Below are positions 31,148 to 39,215 of a DNA stretch of 64,000 nucleotides, one piece after another (the stretch's first letter is position 1; every line of letters begins with the position of its first letter). This DNA comes from Streptomyces sp. NBC_01429. GTDB taxonomy: Bacteria > Actinomycetota > Actinomycetes > Streptomycetales > Streptomycetaceae. A program made the translations under genes and the position numbers. The notes beneath the pieces are model-generated. The model made no database searches and had not been told where the DNA came from. It was given only the letters and a program-made list of their open reading frames with translations. The stretch is from NCBI RefSeq assembly GCF_036231945.1, contig NZ_CP109599.1:6661501-6725500 (forward strand), in the 5' to 3' direction.

Positions 31148-32295
31148 AGATCGGCATCGTCTGCCCGTACTCCTGGGACGTACCGGGCGGAGTCCAGTTC
31201 CACATCAGAGATCTCGCCGAGCACCTCATCCGGCTCGGCCATGAGGTCTCCGTCCTCGCCCCGGCGGACGACGAGACGCCGCTGCCGCCGTACGTCGTCT
31301 CGGCGGGCCGCGCGGTCCCCGTGCCGTACAACGGCTCCGTCGCCCGGCTGAACTTCGGCTTCCTGTCGGCGGCGCGGGTACGGCGCTGGCTGCACGACGG
31401 CACCTTCGACGTCATCCACATCCACGAGCCCGCCTCGCCCTCCCTGGGACTGCTCAGCTGCTGGGCCGCGCAGGGCCCCATCGTCGCGACCTTCCACACC
31501 TCCAACCCGCGCTCCCGGGCCATGATCGCGGCGTATCCCATCCTCCAGCCCGCGCTGGAGAAGATCAGCGCCCGGATCGCCGTGAGCGAGTACGCCCGCC
31601 GGACCCTGGTCGAACACCTCGGCGGCGACGCGGTGGTCATCCCCAACGGCGTCGATGTCGACTTCTTCGCCGAGGCGGACGCCAACCCCGCCTGGCAGGG
31701 CGGCACCATCGGCTTCATCGGCCGCATCGACGAGCCGCGCAAGGGCCTGCCCGTCCTGATGAGAGCCCTCCCGAAGATCCTCGCCTTCCACCCCGGGGCC
31801 AGGCTGCTGGTCGCGGGCCGCGGCGACGAGAAGGAAGCGGTGGAGCGCCTGCCCGAGGAGATGCGCGAACGCGTCGAGTTCCTCGGCATGATCAGCGACG
31901 CGGACAAGGCGCGGCTGCTGCGCAGCGTCGACCTCTACATCGCGCCCAACACCGGCGGCGAGAGCTTCGGCATCATCCTGGTCGAGGCGCTCTCCGCGGG
32001 CGCGGCGGTGCTCGCCAGCGACCTCGACGCGTTCGCCCAGGTCCTCGACCACGGCGCCGCCGGCGAACTCTTCACCAACGAGGACGCGGACGCGCTCGCC
32101 GGCGCTGCGGTACGGCTGCTCGGCGACCCGGGCAGACGCGCGGAGCTGCGCGCGCGGGGCAGCGCGCACGTACGGCGCTTCGACTGGTCGACGGTGGGCG
32201 CGGACATTCTGGCGGTGTACGAGACGGTGACGGACGGCGCGGCGTCGGTGGCGACGGACGAACGGACCGGGCTGCGGGCGAGGTTCGGGCTCTGA
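31144..32295 (+). CDS. pimA: GDP-mannose-dependent phosphatidylinositol mannosyltransferase PimA
   Basis: GT4-family enzyme that transfers the first mannose to phosphatidylinositol on the cytoplasmic side of the membrane. 383 residues with the GT-B fold: N-terminal GGVQFHIRDLAEHLIRLGHEV, mid-region GFIGRIDEPRKGLPVL, and the donor-binding EX7E motif in GGESFGIILVEALSAG. The GTG start overlaps the previous stop (GTGA). A second copy of the palindromic element begins seven bases after its stop codon. Confidence 0.93.
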   Translation: MKIGIVCPYSWDVPGGVQFHIRDLAEHLIRLGHEVSVLAPADDETPLPPYVVSAGRAVPVPYNGSVARLNFGFLSAARVRRWLHDGTFDVIHIHEPASPSLGLLSCWAAQGPIVATFHTSNPRSRAMIAAYPILQPALEKISARIAVSEYARRTLVEHLGGDAVVIPNGVDVDFFAEADANPAWQGGTIGFIGRIDEPRKGLPVLMRALPKILAFHPGARLLVAGRGDEKEAVERLPEEMRERVEFLGMISDADKARLLRSVDLYIAPNTGGESFGIILVEALSAGAAVLASDLDAFAQVLDHGAAGELFTNEDADALAGAAVRLLGDPGRRAELRARGSAHVRRFDWSTVGADILAVYETVTDGAASVATDERTGLRARFGL

Positions 32296-32302
32296 GCTTC
32301 CC

Positions 32303-32846
32303 GCGGGGCCGTCTTGCGGCGGCGGGGTGCGGTGTTGGCGGGGGCCGGTGGTTGTGTGCGGGTGGTGGCCGGGTGTCCCTCCGGGGGTACATCCGGGACG
32401 GCATGCTGTGCTTGTCTGGGGGACACCCCCAGGCCCCCGTACGGCGCGTGCAGGCCAGGTGCTTTCCTGCGGGTCGTGTGCGCCACAAATCACGCTTTAT
32501 TGTCCCGGACGCACCCCCTGCGGGCCCCCCTTCCCCGCCCGCCACAGACGTGGGGGCCGCCCACCGGCCCGCACCCGCCCGCCCCATTCCCATCAGCGGT
32601 GCGGGGTCGGGCTCACCGGCGGGAGGGGGCCGGGGTCGCAGGAGGTGTGTGTCCGGACAATAAAGCGTGATTTGTTCCGCTCGGCAGCCCGCACTTGAGG
32701 CACAGGCCCGCACGCGGCGTACGGGGGGCCGGGGGTGTCCCCCGGAAAAGCACAGCATGTCGTCCGGACATGCGCCTCCGGAGTGCCCCGGCCCCCGCAC
32801 CACAACGAACCACCCGCACCACCACCGCACCCAGCCCCCCACCCCG
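32303..32846. repeat. Dispersed long palindromic element, copy 2 (544 bp)
   Basis: Second copy of the element at 8935-9503, in the same orientation relative to its flanking plus-strand genes. The perfect 21-base inverted repeat is at 32485-32505 / 32655-32675, centred near 32580. The 16-base outer pair is at 32398-32413, with its partner near 32750-32765 carrying one change (CATGTCGT for CATGCCGT) that leaves a G-U pair in RNA. Compared with copy 1 it lacks about 18 bases near the right end and has small indels at the left end and in the centre. It starts seven bases after the pimA stop and fills most of the 618-base gap to the next gene. No protein or transposase is encoded. Confidence 0.9.
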
Positions 32847-32900
32847 CACCGCACCCCCCCCGCCGGACGGCGCACCGCGCACCGCCGGACGGCGACCACG

Positions 32901-32906
32901 TAGCCT
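32901..32906 (+). promoter_or_regulatory. -10 element of a leaderless transcript
   Basis: TAGCCT lies seven bases before the GTG at 32914; no ribosome-binding site is present. No -35 match is apparent. Confidence 0.5.
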
Positions 32907-32913
32907 GCCCGTC

Positions 32914-33459
32914 GTGACCTCTACCCTCGTCTGGATCGTCGTCGCCGTCATCGCGATCGGGCTGTACCTCAGCTGGACCGCCGGACGGCTCGACCGGCTG
33001 CACACCCGTATCGACGCCGCCCGCGCCGCCCTAGACGCCCAGTTGCTGCGCCGTGCCTCCGTCGCGCAGGAGTTGGCGACCTCGGGCGTGCTCGATCCGG
33101 CCGCCTCGATCGTGCTGTACCAGGCCGCCCACGCCGCCCGGCAGGCCGAGGAGGAGCAGCGGGAGGTGGCGGAGAGCGAGCTGAGCCAGGCGCTGCGGGC
33201 CGTGTTCGGGGAGCAGGCGCAGGTGGAGGCCGTGCAGGAGGCTCCGGGCGGCGAGGAGGCCGCCGGGGAACTCGCCGCGGCGGTACGGCGCGTGCCGATG
33301 GCCCGGCGGTTCCACAACGACGCCGTACGCGCGGCCCGCGCCCTGCGGCGGCACCGCAAGGTGCGCTGGTTCCGGCTCGCCGGCCACGCTCCGTTCCCGC
33401 TCGCGTTCGAGATGGACGACGAGCCGCCCGTCGCGCTGGCCGACCGGCCCGGGACCTGA
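32914..33459 (+). CDS. Single-pass membrane protein with LemA-like coiled-coil
   Basis: 181 residues: an N-terminal membrane helix (TSTLVWIVVAVIAIGLYLSW, residues 2-21) followed by a long Ala/Glu/Arg-rich helical region with coiled-coil character (about 25-150) and a short C-terminal segment. The arrangement resembles LemA-like proteins, but the similarity is loose and the function unknown. The GTG at 32914 is preferred because the hydrophobic helix begins there and a -10 box lies directly upstream. The open frame extends back into the palindromic element, which is not coding. Confidence 0.75.
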   Translation: MTSTLVWIVVAVIAIGLYLSWTAGRLDRLHTRIDAARAALDAQLLRRASVAQELATSGVLDPAASIVLYQAAHAARQAEEEQREVAESELSQALRAVFGEQAQVEAVQEAPGGEEAAGELAAAVRRVPMARRFHNDAVRAARALRRHRKVRWFRLAGHAPFPLAFEMDDEPPVALADRPGT

Positions 33460-33510
33460 CGCGGCCCGAGCAGAACGATCCACCGGCTGTGCATTGGCCC
33501 TTGCTGTGGA

Positions 33511-33535
33511 CTGGTCCCGGGGAGTTCTCTGGTCC
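33511..33535 (+). promoter_or_regulatory. Direct repeat CTGGTCC upstream of pdxS
   Basis: CTGGTCC occurs at 33511-33517 and 33529-33535, 18 bases apart, with a related TTGGCCC at about 33495. Spaced direct repeats are typical sites of MocR-family PdxR activators of PLP synthesis. That link is inference, and no pdxR gene is in the window. Confidence 0.35.
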
Positions 33536-33573
33536 TGCAGAATTCCACCGTTTTCAGCCAGTGAGGTCGCTCT

Positions 33574-34497
33574 GTGTCCACCACGCTTCCCGCCCCCGCC
33601 ACGACCACAGAACCCACCGCGACCGGCACCGCGCGCGTCAAGCGCGGCATGGCCGAGCAGCTGAAGGGCGGCGTGATCATGGACGTCGTCACGCCCGAGC
33701 AGGCGAAGATCGCCGAGGACGCGGGCGCGGTGGCCGTGATGGCGCTGGAGCGGGTCCCGGCCGACATCCGCAAGGACGGCGGCGTCGCCCGGATGTCGGA
33801 TCCGGACATGATCGAGGGCATCATCGACGCGGTCTCGATCCCGGTGATGGCCAAGTCGCGGATCGGCCACTTCGTGGAGGCGCAGGTCCTCCAGTCGCTC
33901 GGTGTCGACTACATCGACGAGTCGGAGGTGCTGACCCCGGCCGACGAGGTGAACCACGCGGACAAGTGGGCGTTCACCACGCCGTTCGTCTGCGGCGCCA
34001 CCAACCTCGGTGAGGCGCTGCGCCGCATCGGCGAGGGCGCGGCGATGATCCGTTCCAAGGGCGAGGCCGGTACCGGCAACGTGGTGGAGGCCGTACGGCA
34101 TCTGCGCCAGATCAAGAACGAGATCGCCAGGCTGCGCGGGTTCGACCACAACGAGCTGTACGCGGCGGCCAAGGAGCTGAGGGCCCCGTACGAGATCGTC
34201 AAGGAGGTCGCCGCGCTGGGCAAGCTGCCGGTGGTGCTCTTCTCGGCGGGCGGTGTCGCCACCCCGGCCGACGCCGCACTCATGCGTCAGCTCGGCGCCG
34301 AAGGCGTCTTCGTCGGCTCGGGCATCTTCAAGTCGGGCGACCCGGCCAAGCGCGCGGCCGCGATCGTGAAGGCGACCACGTTCTACGACGACCCCAAGGT
34401 CGTCGCCGAGGCGTCCCGCAACCTCGGTGAGGCGATGGTCGGCATCAACTGCGACACCCTGCCCGAGGGCGAGCGCTACGCGAACCGTGGCTGGTAA
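33574..34497 (+). CDS. pdxS: Pyridoxal 5'-phosphate synthase, lyase subunit PdxS
   Basis: Builds PLP from ribose 5-phosphate, glyceraldehyde 3-phosphate and ammonia supplied by PdxT, as a dodecameric TIM barrel. 307 residues, with the conserved RVKRGMAEQLKGGVIMDVVTPEQAKIAEDAGA, the Schiff-base lysine in VMAKSRIGHFVEAQ, and GEAGTGNVVEAVRH. The first ~22 residues are a Thr/Ala/Pro-rich extension. The GTG at 33574 is the start. pdxT follows after 6 bases, confirming the pair. Confidence 0.97.
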   Translation: MSTTLPAPATTTEPTATGTARVKRGMAEQLKGGVIMDVVTPEQAKIAEDAGAVAVMALERVPADIRKDGGVARMSDPDMIEGIIDAVSIPVMAKSRIGHFVEAQVLQSLGVDYIDESEVLTPADEVNHADKWAFTTPFVCGATNLGEALRRIGEGAAMIRSKGEAGTGNVVEAVRHLRQIKNEIARLRGFDHNELYAAAKELRAPYEIVKEVAALGKLPVVLFSAGGVATPADAALMRQLGAEGVFVGSGIFKSGDPAKRAAAIVKATTFYDDPKVVAEASRNLGEAMVGINCDTLPEGERYANRGW

Positions 34498-34503
34498 GCG
34501 CCC

Positions 34504-35094
34504 ATGACCGCACCGGTGATCGGGGTCCTGGCGCTCCAGGGCGACGTCCGGGAACACCTGGCCGCGCTGACGTCGGCGGGCGCCGAGGCCAGGACCGTAC
34601 GGCGGCCCGGGGAACTCGACGCCGTCGAGGGGCTGGTGATCCCGGGCGGCGAGTCCACCACCATGTCCAAGCTGGCCGTGCTCTTCGGGATGCTGGAACC
34701 GCTGCGCACGCGCGTGGGCGGCGGGATGCCGGTGTACGGCACCTGCGCCGGGCTGATCATGCTCGCCGAGAAGATCCTCGATCCGCGCTCGGGTCAGGAG
34801 ACGGTCGGCGGGATCGACATGATCGTGCGCCGCAACGCCTTCGGCCGGCAGAACGAGTCCTTCGAGGCGGCCGTGGAGGTCGCCGGAGTCGCCGGGGGGC
34901 CCGTGGAGGGCGTCTTCATCAGGGCGCCCTGGGTCGAATCGGTGGGCGCCGGGGTGGAGGTGCTCGCTGAGTACGGCGGCCATGTCGTCGCGGTGCGGCA
35001 GGGCGGCGCGCTCGCCACGTCGTTCCATCCCGAACTCACGGGCGACCATCGTCTGCACCGCTTCTTCACCGACATGGTGCGCTCCGCACGGTGA
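34504..35094 (+). CDS. pdxT: Pyridoxal 5'-phosphate synthase, glutaminase subunit PdxT
   Basis: Class I glutamine amidotransferase (196 residues) that channels ammonia to PdxS. The oxyanion-hole region is GLVIPGGESTTMSKLA, the nucleophile Cys is in YGTCAGLIMLA, and the His-Glu pair is in ATSFHPELTGDHRLHRFF, so the catalytic triad is intact. It lies 6 bases after pdxS in one operon. Confidence 0.97.
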   Translation: MTAPVIGVLALQGDVREHLAALTSAGAEARTVRRPGELDAVEGLVIPGGESTTMSKLAVLFGMLEPLRTRVGGGMPVYGTCAGLIMLAEKILDPRSGQETVGGIDMIVRRNAFGRQNESFEAAVEVAGVAGGPVEGVFIRAPWVESVGAGVEVLAEYGGHVVAVRQGGALATSFHPELTGDHRLHRFFTDMVRSAR

Positions 35095-35156
35095 CCGCGT
35101 CCCGGTAGGATCGCTGCCGAACGGAGCAGAATTGGTTACGCGAAGGAGACAGGCAG

Positions 35157-35909
35157 ATGTCCGGCCACTCTAAATGGGCTACGACGAAGCACAAGAAGGC
35201 CGTGATCGACGCCAAGCGCGGCAAGCTCTTCGCGAAGCTGATCAAGAACATCGAGGTCGCGGCCCGCACCGGTGGCGCCGATGTCGACGGCAACCCGACC
35301 CTCTTCGACGCCATCCAGAAGGCGAAGAAGAGCTCGGTTCCGAACAAGAACATCGACTCGGCCGTCAAGCGCGGTGCCGGTCTCGAAGCCGGCGGCGCCG
35401 ACTACGAGACGATCATGTACGAGGGATACGGCCCCAACGGCGTCGCGGTGCTCATCGAGTGCCTCACCGACAACCGCAACCGCGCCGCCTCCGACGTCCG
35501 CGTCGCCATGACCCGTAACGGTGGCTCGATGGCCGACCCGGGTTCCGTCTCCTACCTCTTCAACCGCAAGGGCGTCGTCATCGTCCCCAAGGGCGAGCTG
35601 AACGAGGACGACGTCCTGGGTGCCGTCCTGGACGCCGGCGCCGAGGAGGTCAACGACCTCGGCGAGTCCTTCGAGGTGCTCAGCGAGGCCACCGACCTGG
35701 TCGCCGTCCGTACCTCGCTCCAGGAGGCCGGCATCGACTACGACTCGGCCGACGCCAACTTCGTACCGACCATGCAGGTCGAGCTGGACGAGGACGGCGC
35801 GCGCAAGATCTTCAAGCTGATCGACGCCCTTGAGGACAGCGACGACGTACAGAACGTCTTCGCCAACTTCGACGTCTCGGACGACGTCATGGAGAAGGTC
35901 GACGCCTGA
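35157..35909 (+). CDS. YebC/PmpR-family protein
   Basis: 250 residues with the invariant N-terminus MSGHSKWATTKHKKAVIDAKRGKLFAKL and an acidic C-terminal domain. The family has been described as DNA-binding transcription regulators and, more recently, as factors that help ribosomes translate difficult proline-rich motifs; the latter is notable given the many Pro-rich proteins encoded nearby. ATG 35157 has AAGGAGA upstream. It precedes ruvC, with which YebC is often linked, but a terminator lies between. Confidence 0.93.
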   Translation: MSGHSKWATTKHKKAVIDAKRGKLFAKLIKNIEVAARTGGADVDGNPTLFDAIQKAKKSSVPNKNIDSAVKRGAGLEAGGADYETIMYEGYGPNGVAVLIECLTDNRNRAASDVRVAMTRNGGSMADPGSVSYLFNRKGVVIVPKGELNEDDVLGAVLDAGAEEVNDLGESFEVLSEATDLVAVRTSLQEAGIDYDSADANFVPTMQVELDEDGARKIFKLIDALEDSDDVQNVFANFDVSDDVMEKVDA

Positions 35910-35922
35910 CACCGCCTCATCT

Positions 35923-35959
35923 GACGGGCCGACGGGAGACTCCCTCCCATCGGCCCGTC
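35923..35959 (+). terminator. Terminator after the YebC gene
   Basis: Stem GACGGGCCG-AC-GGGAG paired with CTCCC-AT-CGGCCCGTC (one internal mismatch), 13 bases after the stop. Confidence 0.75.
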
Positions 35960-36039
35960 GGCCTGTCTGCCCGGCGCGTTGTCAGTCGTGACCGATACTG
36001 TGCTGATCAGCGGGAACATATGACCGAGGGAGGGGTGCG

Positions 36040-36597
36040 ATGCGGGTACTGGGTGTGGACCCCGGCCTGACCCGGTGCGGGATCGGGGTCGTGGAGGGGG
36101 TGGCGGGCCGTCCGCTGACGATGCTCGGCGTCGGGGTCGTCCGGACCCCCGCCGACGAGGAGATCGGCCCCCGGCTGGTCGCCATCGAGCGCGGCATCGA
36201 CGCCTGGCTCGACGAGCACCGGCCGGAACTCGTCGCGGTGGAGCGGGTGTTCGCCCAGCACAACGTGCGTACGGTGATGGGCACCGCCCAGGCCAGCGCG
36301 GTCGCCATGCTCTGCGCCTCCCGACGCGGCATCCCCGTCACCCTGCACACCCCCAGCGAGGTCAAGGCCGCCATCACCGGCAGCGGGCGTGCCGACAAGG
36401 CCCAGGTCGGCGCGATGGTGACCAGGCTGCTGCGGCTGTCAGCGCCGCCCAAGCCGGCCGACGCGGCGGACGCCCTGGCGCTCGCCATCTGCCACATCTG
36501 GCGCGCCCCGGCGATCAACCGCCTCCAGCAGGCCCACGCTGCCGCCCGCCCGTCCCGCATCCCCACCACCGCACCCGTACGGAAGGTCACGCGATGA
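36040..36597 (+). CDS. ruvC: Holliday-junction endonuclease RuvC
   Basis: Resolves Holliday junctions as a dimer together with RuvAB. 185 residues; the catalytic acids are visible as Asp7 in GVDPGLTRCG, Glu in VAVERVFAQHN, and the Asp pair in ADAADALALAICH. ATG 36040 follows GAGGGAGGGG. The stop overlaps ruvA (ATGA). Confidence 0.96.
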   Translation: MRVLGVDPGLTRCGIGVVEGVAGRPLTMLGVGVVRTPADEEIGPRLVAIERGIDAWLDEHRPELVAVERVFAQHNVRTVMGTAQASAVAMLCASRRGIPVTLHTPSEVKAAITGSGRADKAQVGAMVTRLLRLSAPPKPADAADALALAICHIWRAPAINRLQQAHAAARPSRIPTTAPVRKVTR

Positions 36598-37217
36598 TCG
36601 CCTTCGTCAGCGGCCCGGTCGCCGCCCTCGCCCCCACCACGGCCGTGGTCGAGGTCGGCGGCATCGGCATGGCCGTCCAGTGCACCCCGGGGACGCTCGC
36701 CGCGCTGCGCGTGGGCCAGGAGGCGAAGCTCGCCACCTCCCTCGTCGTCCGGGAGGACTCGCTCACCCTGTACGGCTTCGCCGACGACGACGAACGCCAG
36801 GTCTTCGAGCTGCTCCAGAGCGCCAGCGGCGTCGGCCCCCGGCTCGCGCAGGCGATGCTCGCCGCGCACAGCCCGGACGCGCTGCGCCTGGCGGTCTCCA
36901 CCGGCGACGAGAAGGCGCTGACGGCCGTCTCCGGCATCGGCAAGAAGGGCGCCCAGAAGCTGCTGCTCGAACTGAAGGACCGGCTCGGCGCCCCGGTCGG
37001 CGCCACGGTGGGCCGGCAGTCCACCGGCAGCCCCGTCGCCTCCTGGAGCGACCAGCTGCACGCCGCGCTGATCGGCCTCGGATACGCGGCCCGGGAGGCC
37101 GACGACGCCGTCGCCCTGGTCACGCCCCAGGCCGAGGCCGCGCTCGCGGAGGGCACCGAGCCGCCCGTGCCCCGGCTGCTGCGCGCCGCCCTCCAGAGCC
37201 TGAACCGCACCCGCTGA
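36594..37217 (+). CDS. ruvA: Holliday-junction branch-migration protein RuvA
   Basis: Tetrameric DNA-binding platform for RuvB. 207 residues: OB fold (about 1-63), tandem helix-hairpin-helix motifs (LLQSASGVGPRLAQAML and LTAVSGIGKKGAQKLLLEL), a linker, and the C-terminal RuvB-binding domain (ALIGLGYAAREADDAV). It overlaps ruvC by four bases and precedes ruvB by 76 bases. Confidence 0.96.
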   Translation: MIAFVSGPVAALAPTTAVVEVGGIGMAVQCTPGTLAALRVGQEAKLATSLVVREDSLTLYGFADDDERQVFELLQSASGVGPRLAQAMLAAHSPDALRLAVSTGDEKALTAVSGIGKKGAQKLLLELKDRLGAPVGATVGRQSTGSPVASWSDQLHAALIGLGYAAREADDAVALVTPQAEAALAEGTEPPVPRLLRAALQSLNRTR

Positions 37218-37293
37218 GCCACGCCCGCCGGCCCCCGGCACCGGCCGTCCGGCGGCAGCCCTTCCCGTGTCCTACGCCCCGAGGTGAATCAGA

Positions 37294-38376
37294 GTGAACT
37301 GGGACGACACCAGCAGCGAGACCGAGGCGCCCGACGCCGCGGCCGAGCGGCTCGTCGGCGCGTCCGCGGACGGTGAGGACCAGGCCGTCGAGGCGGCGCT
37401 GCGCCCCAAGTCGCTGGGCGAGTTCGTGGGGCAGGAGCGGGTGCGGGAGCAGCTGGACCTGGTGCTCAAGGCGGCCCTGGCGCGCGGCGCCACCGCCGAT
37501 CACGTACTGCTCTCCGGGGCCCCGGGACTGGGCAAGACCACCCTCTCCATGATCATCGCGGCGGAGATGAACGCGCCGATCAGGATCACCTCGGGACCCG
37601 CCATCCAGCACGCGGGCGATCTCGCCGCGATCCTCTCCTCCCTCCAGGAGGGGGAGGTCCTCTTCCTCGACGAGATCCACCGGATGTCCCGCCCCGCGGA
37701 AGAGATGCTCTACATGGCGATGGAGGACTTCCGGGTCGACGTCATCGTCGGCAAGGGCCCCGGCGCCACCGCCATCCCGCTGGAGCTGCCGCCCTTCACT
37801 CTGGTCGGCGCCACCACCCGGGCCGGCCTCCTGCCGCCCCCGCTGCGCGACCGCTTCGGCTTCACCGGCCACATGGAGTTCTACGAGAGCGCCGAACTGG
37901 AGCGCGTCATCCACCGTTCGGCCCAATTGCTCGACCTGGAGATCGACGCCGACGCCGCGGCGGAGATCGCCGGCCGCTCCCGGGGTACGCCCCGCATCGC
38001 CAACCGGCTGCTGCGCCGGGTGCGGGACTACGCCCAGGTCAAGGCCGACGGATACATCACCCGCGAGGTGGCAGCCGTGGCCCTGGGGGTGTACGAGGTC
38101 GACGCCCGGGGGCTCGACCGGCTCGACCGCGCGGTGCTCCGGGCCCTGCTCAAGCTCTTCGGCGGCGGGCCCGTGGGCCTCTCCACCCTCGCGGTGGCCG
38201 TGGGGGAGGAGCGCGAGACGGTGGAGGAGGTCGCGGAGCCCTTCCTCGTACGCGAGGGACTGCTCGCGCGCACTCCGCGTGGCCGGGTGGCCACGCCCGC
38301 GGCCTGGGCACACCTGGGGCTCACACCCCCGTACCCCCCGGGCGCGGGGGGACAGACGGGTCTGTTCGGGGCCTGA
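37294..38376 (+). CDS. ruvB: Holliday-junction branch-migration helicase RuvB
   Basis: Hexameric AAA+ motor, 360 residues: Walker A GAPGLGKTT, Walker B LDEIHR, sensor 1 GATTRAG, arginine finger region LRDRFG, and a C-terminal winged helix (GPVGLSTLAVAVGEERETVEEVAEPFLVREGLL). An acidic N-terminal extension of about 30 residues precedes the core. GTG at 37294 is the start. Confidence 0.97.
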   Translation: MNWDDTSSETEAPDAAAERLVGASADGEDQAVEAALRPKSLGEFVGQERVREQLDLVLKAALARGATADHVLLSGAPGLGKTTLSMIIAAEMNAPIRITSGPAIQHAGDLAAILSSLQEGEVLFLDEIHRMSRPAEEMLYMAMEDFRVDVIVGKGPGATAIPLELPPFTLVGATTRAGLLPPPLRDRFGFTGHMEFYESAELERVIHRSAQLLDLEIDADAAAEIAGRSRGTPRIANRLLRRVRDYAQVKADGYITREVAAVALGVYEVDARGLDRLDRAVLRALLKLFGGGPVGLSTLAVAVGEERETVEEVAEPFLVREGLLARTPRGRVATPAAWAHLGLTPPYPPGAGGQTGLFGA

Positions 38377-38541
38377 GCACACGGGAGCGGATACGGTCAG
38401 GAACCCCGGTGCGACGCTGGGCGTTGTTCCAATGATGCGGACTCGCTTAGACTCCGCCGATGCCGCACCTACAGGTCGGCATGCCCACCCCCGTATATCA
38501 GGCCGCTCGACAGCGCGGTCGTGCGAAGGAAGTTCCCTCCC

Positions 38542-39072
38542 GTGAGTCTCGCCGCCCTCTTCCCCTTCCTCCTGCTCATCGGGGCCATGTTCCTGATGAC
38601 CCGGTCCGCCAAGAAGAAGCAGCAGGCCGCTGCGCAGATGCGTAACGAAATGGAGCCCGGTTCGGGCGTCCGCACCATCGGTGGCATGTACGCGACCGTC
38701 AAGGAGGTGCACGAAGACATGGTCCTCCTGGAGGTCGCGCCCGGCGTGCACGCCGTGTACGCGAAGAACGCCATCGGCTCGGTGCTCGACGACGACGAGT
38801 ACAACCGCATCGTGCACGGCGAGGACGACTCCGACACTCCGGTCGTCCCGGACGACGCCTCCTCGCTGACGGGGCCCGACGATCTCGCCGCGGCCGACGA
38901 CGCCCGGATCGACCTCGGCAAGAAGTCCGAGGGCGAGAGCGCCGCGGCGAAGGACGCCGAAGCGGAGAAGACCGAGGCCAAGGACGCCGTCAAGGCCGAC
39001 GCCGAGGTCGCCGAGGTCAAGGACGCCGGGGCGAAGGACGCCAAGGCCGACGGCGAGGCCGACGCGAAGTAG
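38542..39072 (+). CDS. yajC: Preprotein translocase accessory subunit YajC
   Basis: Small membrane protein of the SecDF-YajC complex. 176 residues: one N-terminal helix (LAALFPFLLLIGAMFLMTRS), the conserved EMEPGSGVRTIGGMYATVKEVHEDMVLLEVAPGV, then a long Ala/Lys/Glu/Asp-rich tail of ~80 residues absent from enterobacterial YajC. I chose GTG 38542 after GAAGGAAG over the GTG seven codons upstream. secD and secF follow. Confidence 0.92.
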   Translation: MSLAALFPFLLLIGAMFLMTRSAKKKQQAAAQMRNEMEPGSGVRTIGGMYATVKEVHEDMVLLEVAPGVHAVYAKNAIGSVLDDDEYNRIVHGEDDSDTPVVPDDASSLTGPDDLAAADDARIDLGKKSEGESAAAKDAEAEKTEAKDAVKADAEVAEVKDAGAKDAKADGEADAK

Positions 39073-39215
39073 TCTCGTCCTGGCCTGCGCGCCGTCCAGC
39101 GGCGCTCCACGGCACGGGATCGCGCTGATTCATGCGGGGGCGGGTCCCCACAACACTTCGTGGCCGCTCCGGCGCACACCCGGCGTGGGGCGGTTGGACA
39201 GGGAGAAACGAGAAG

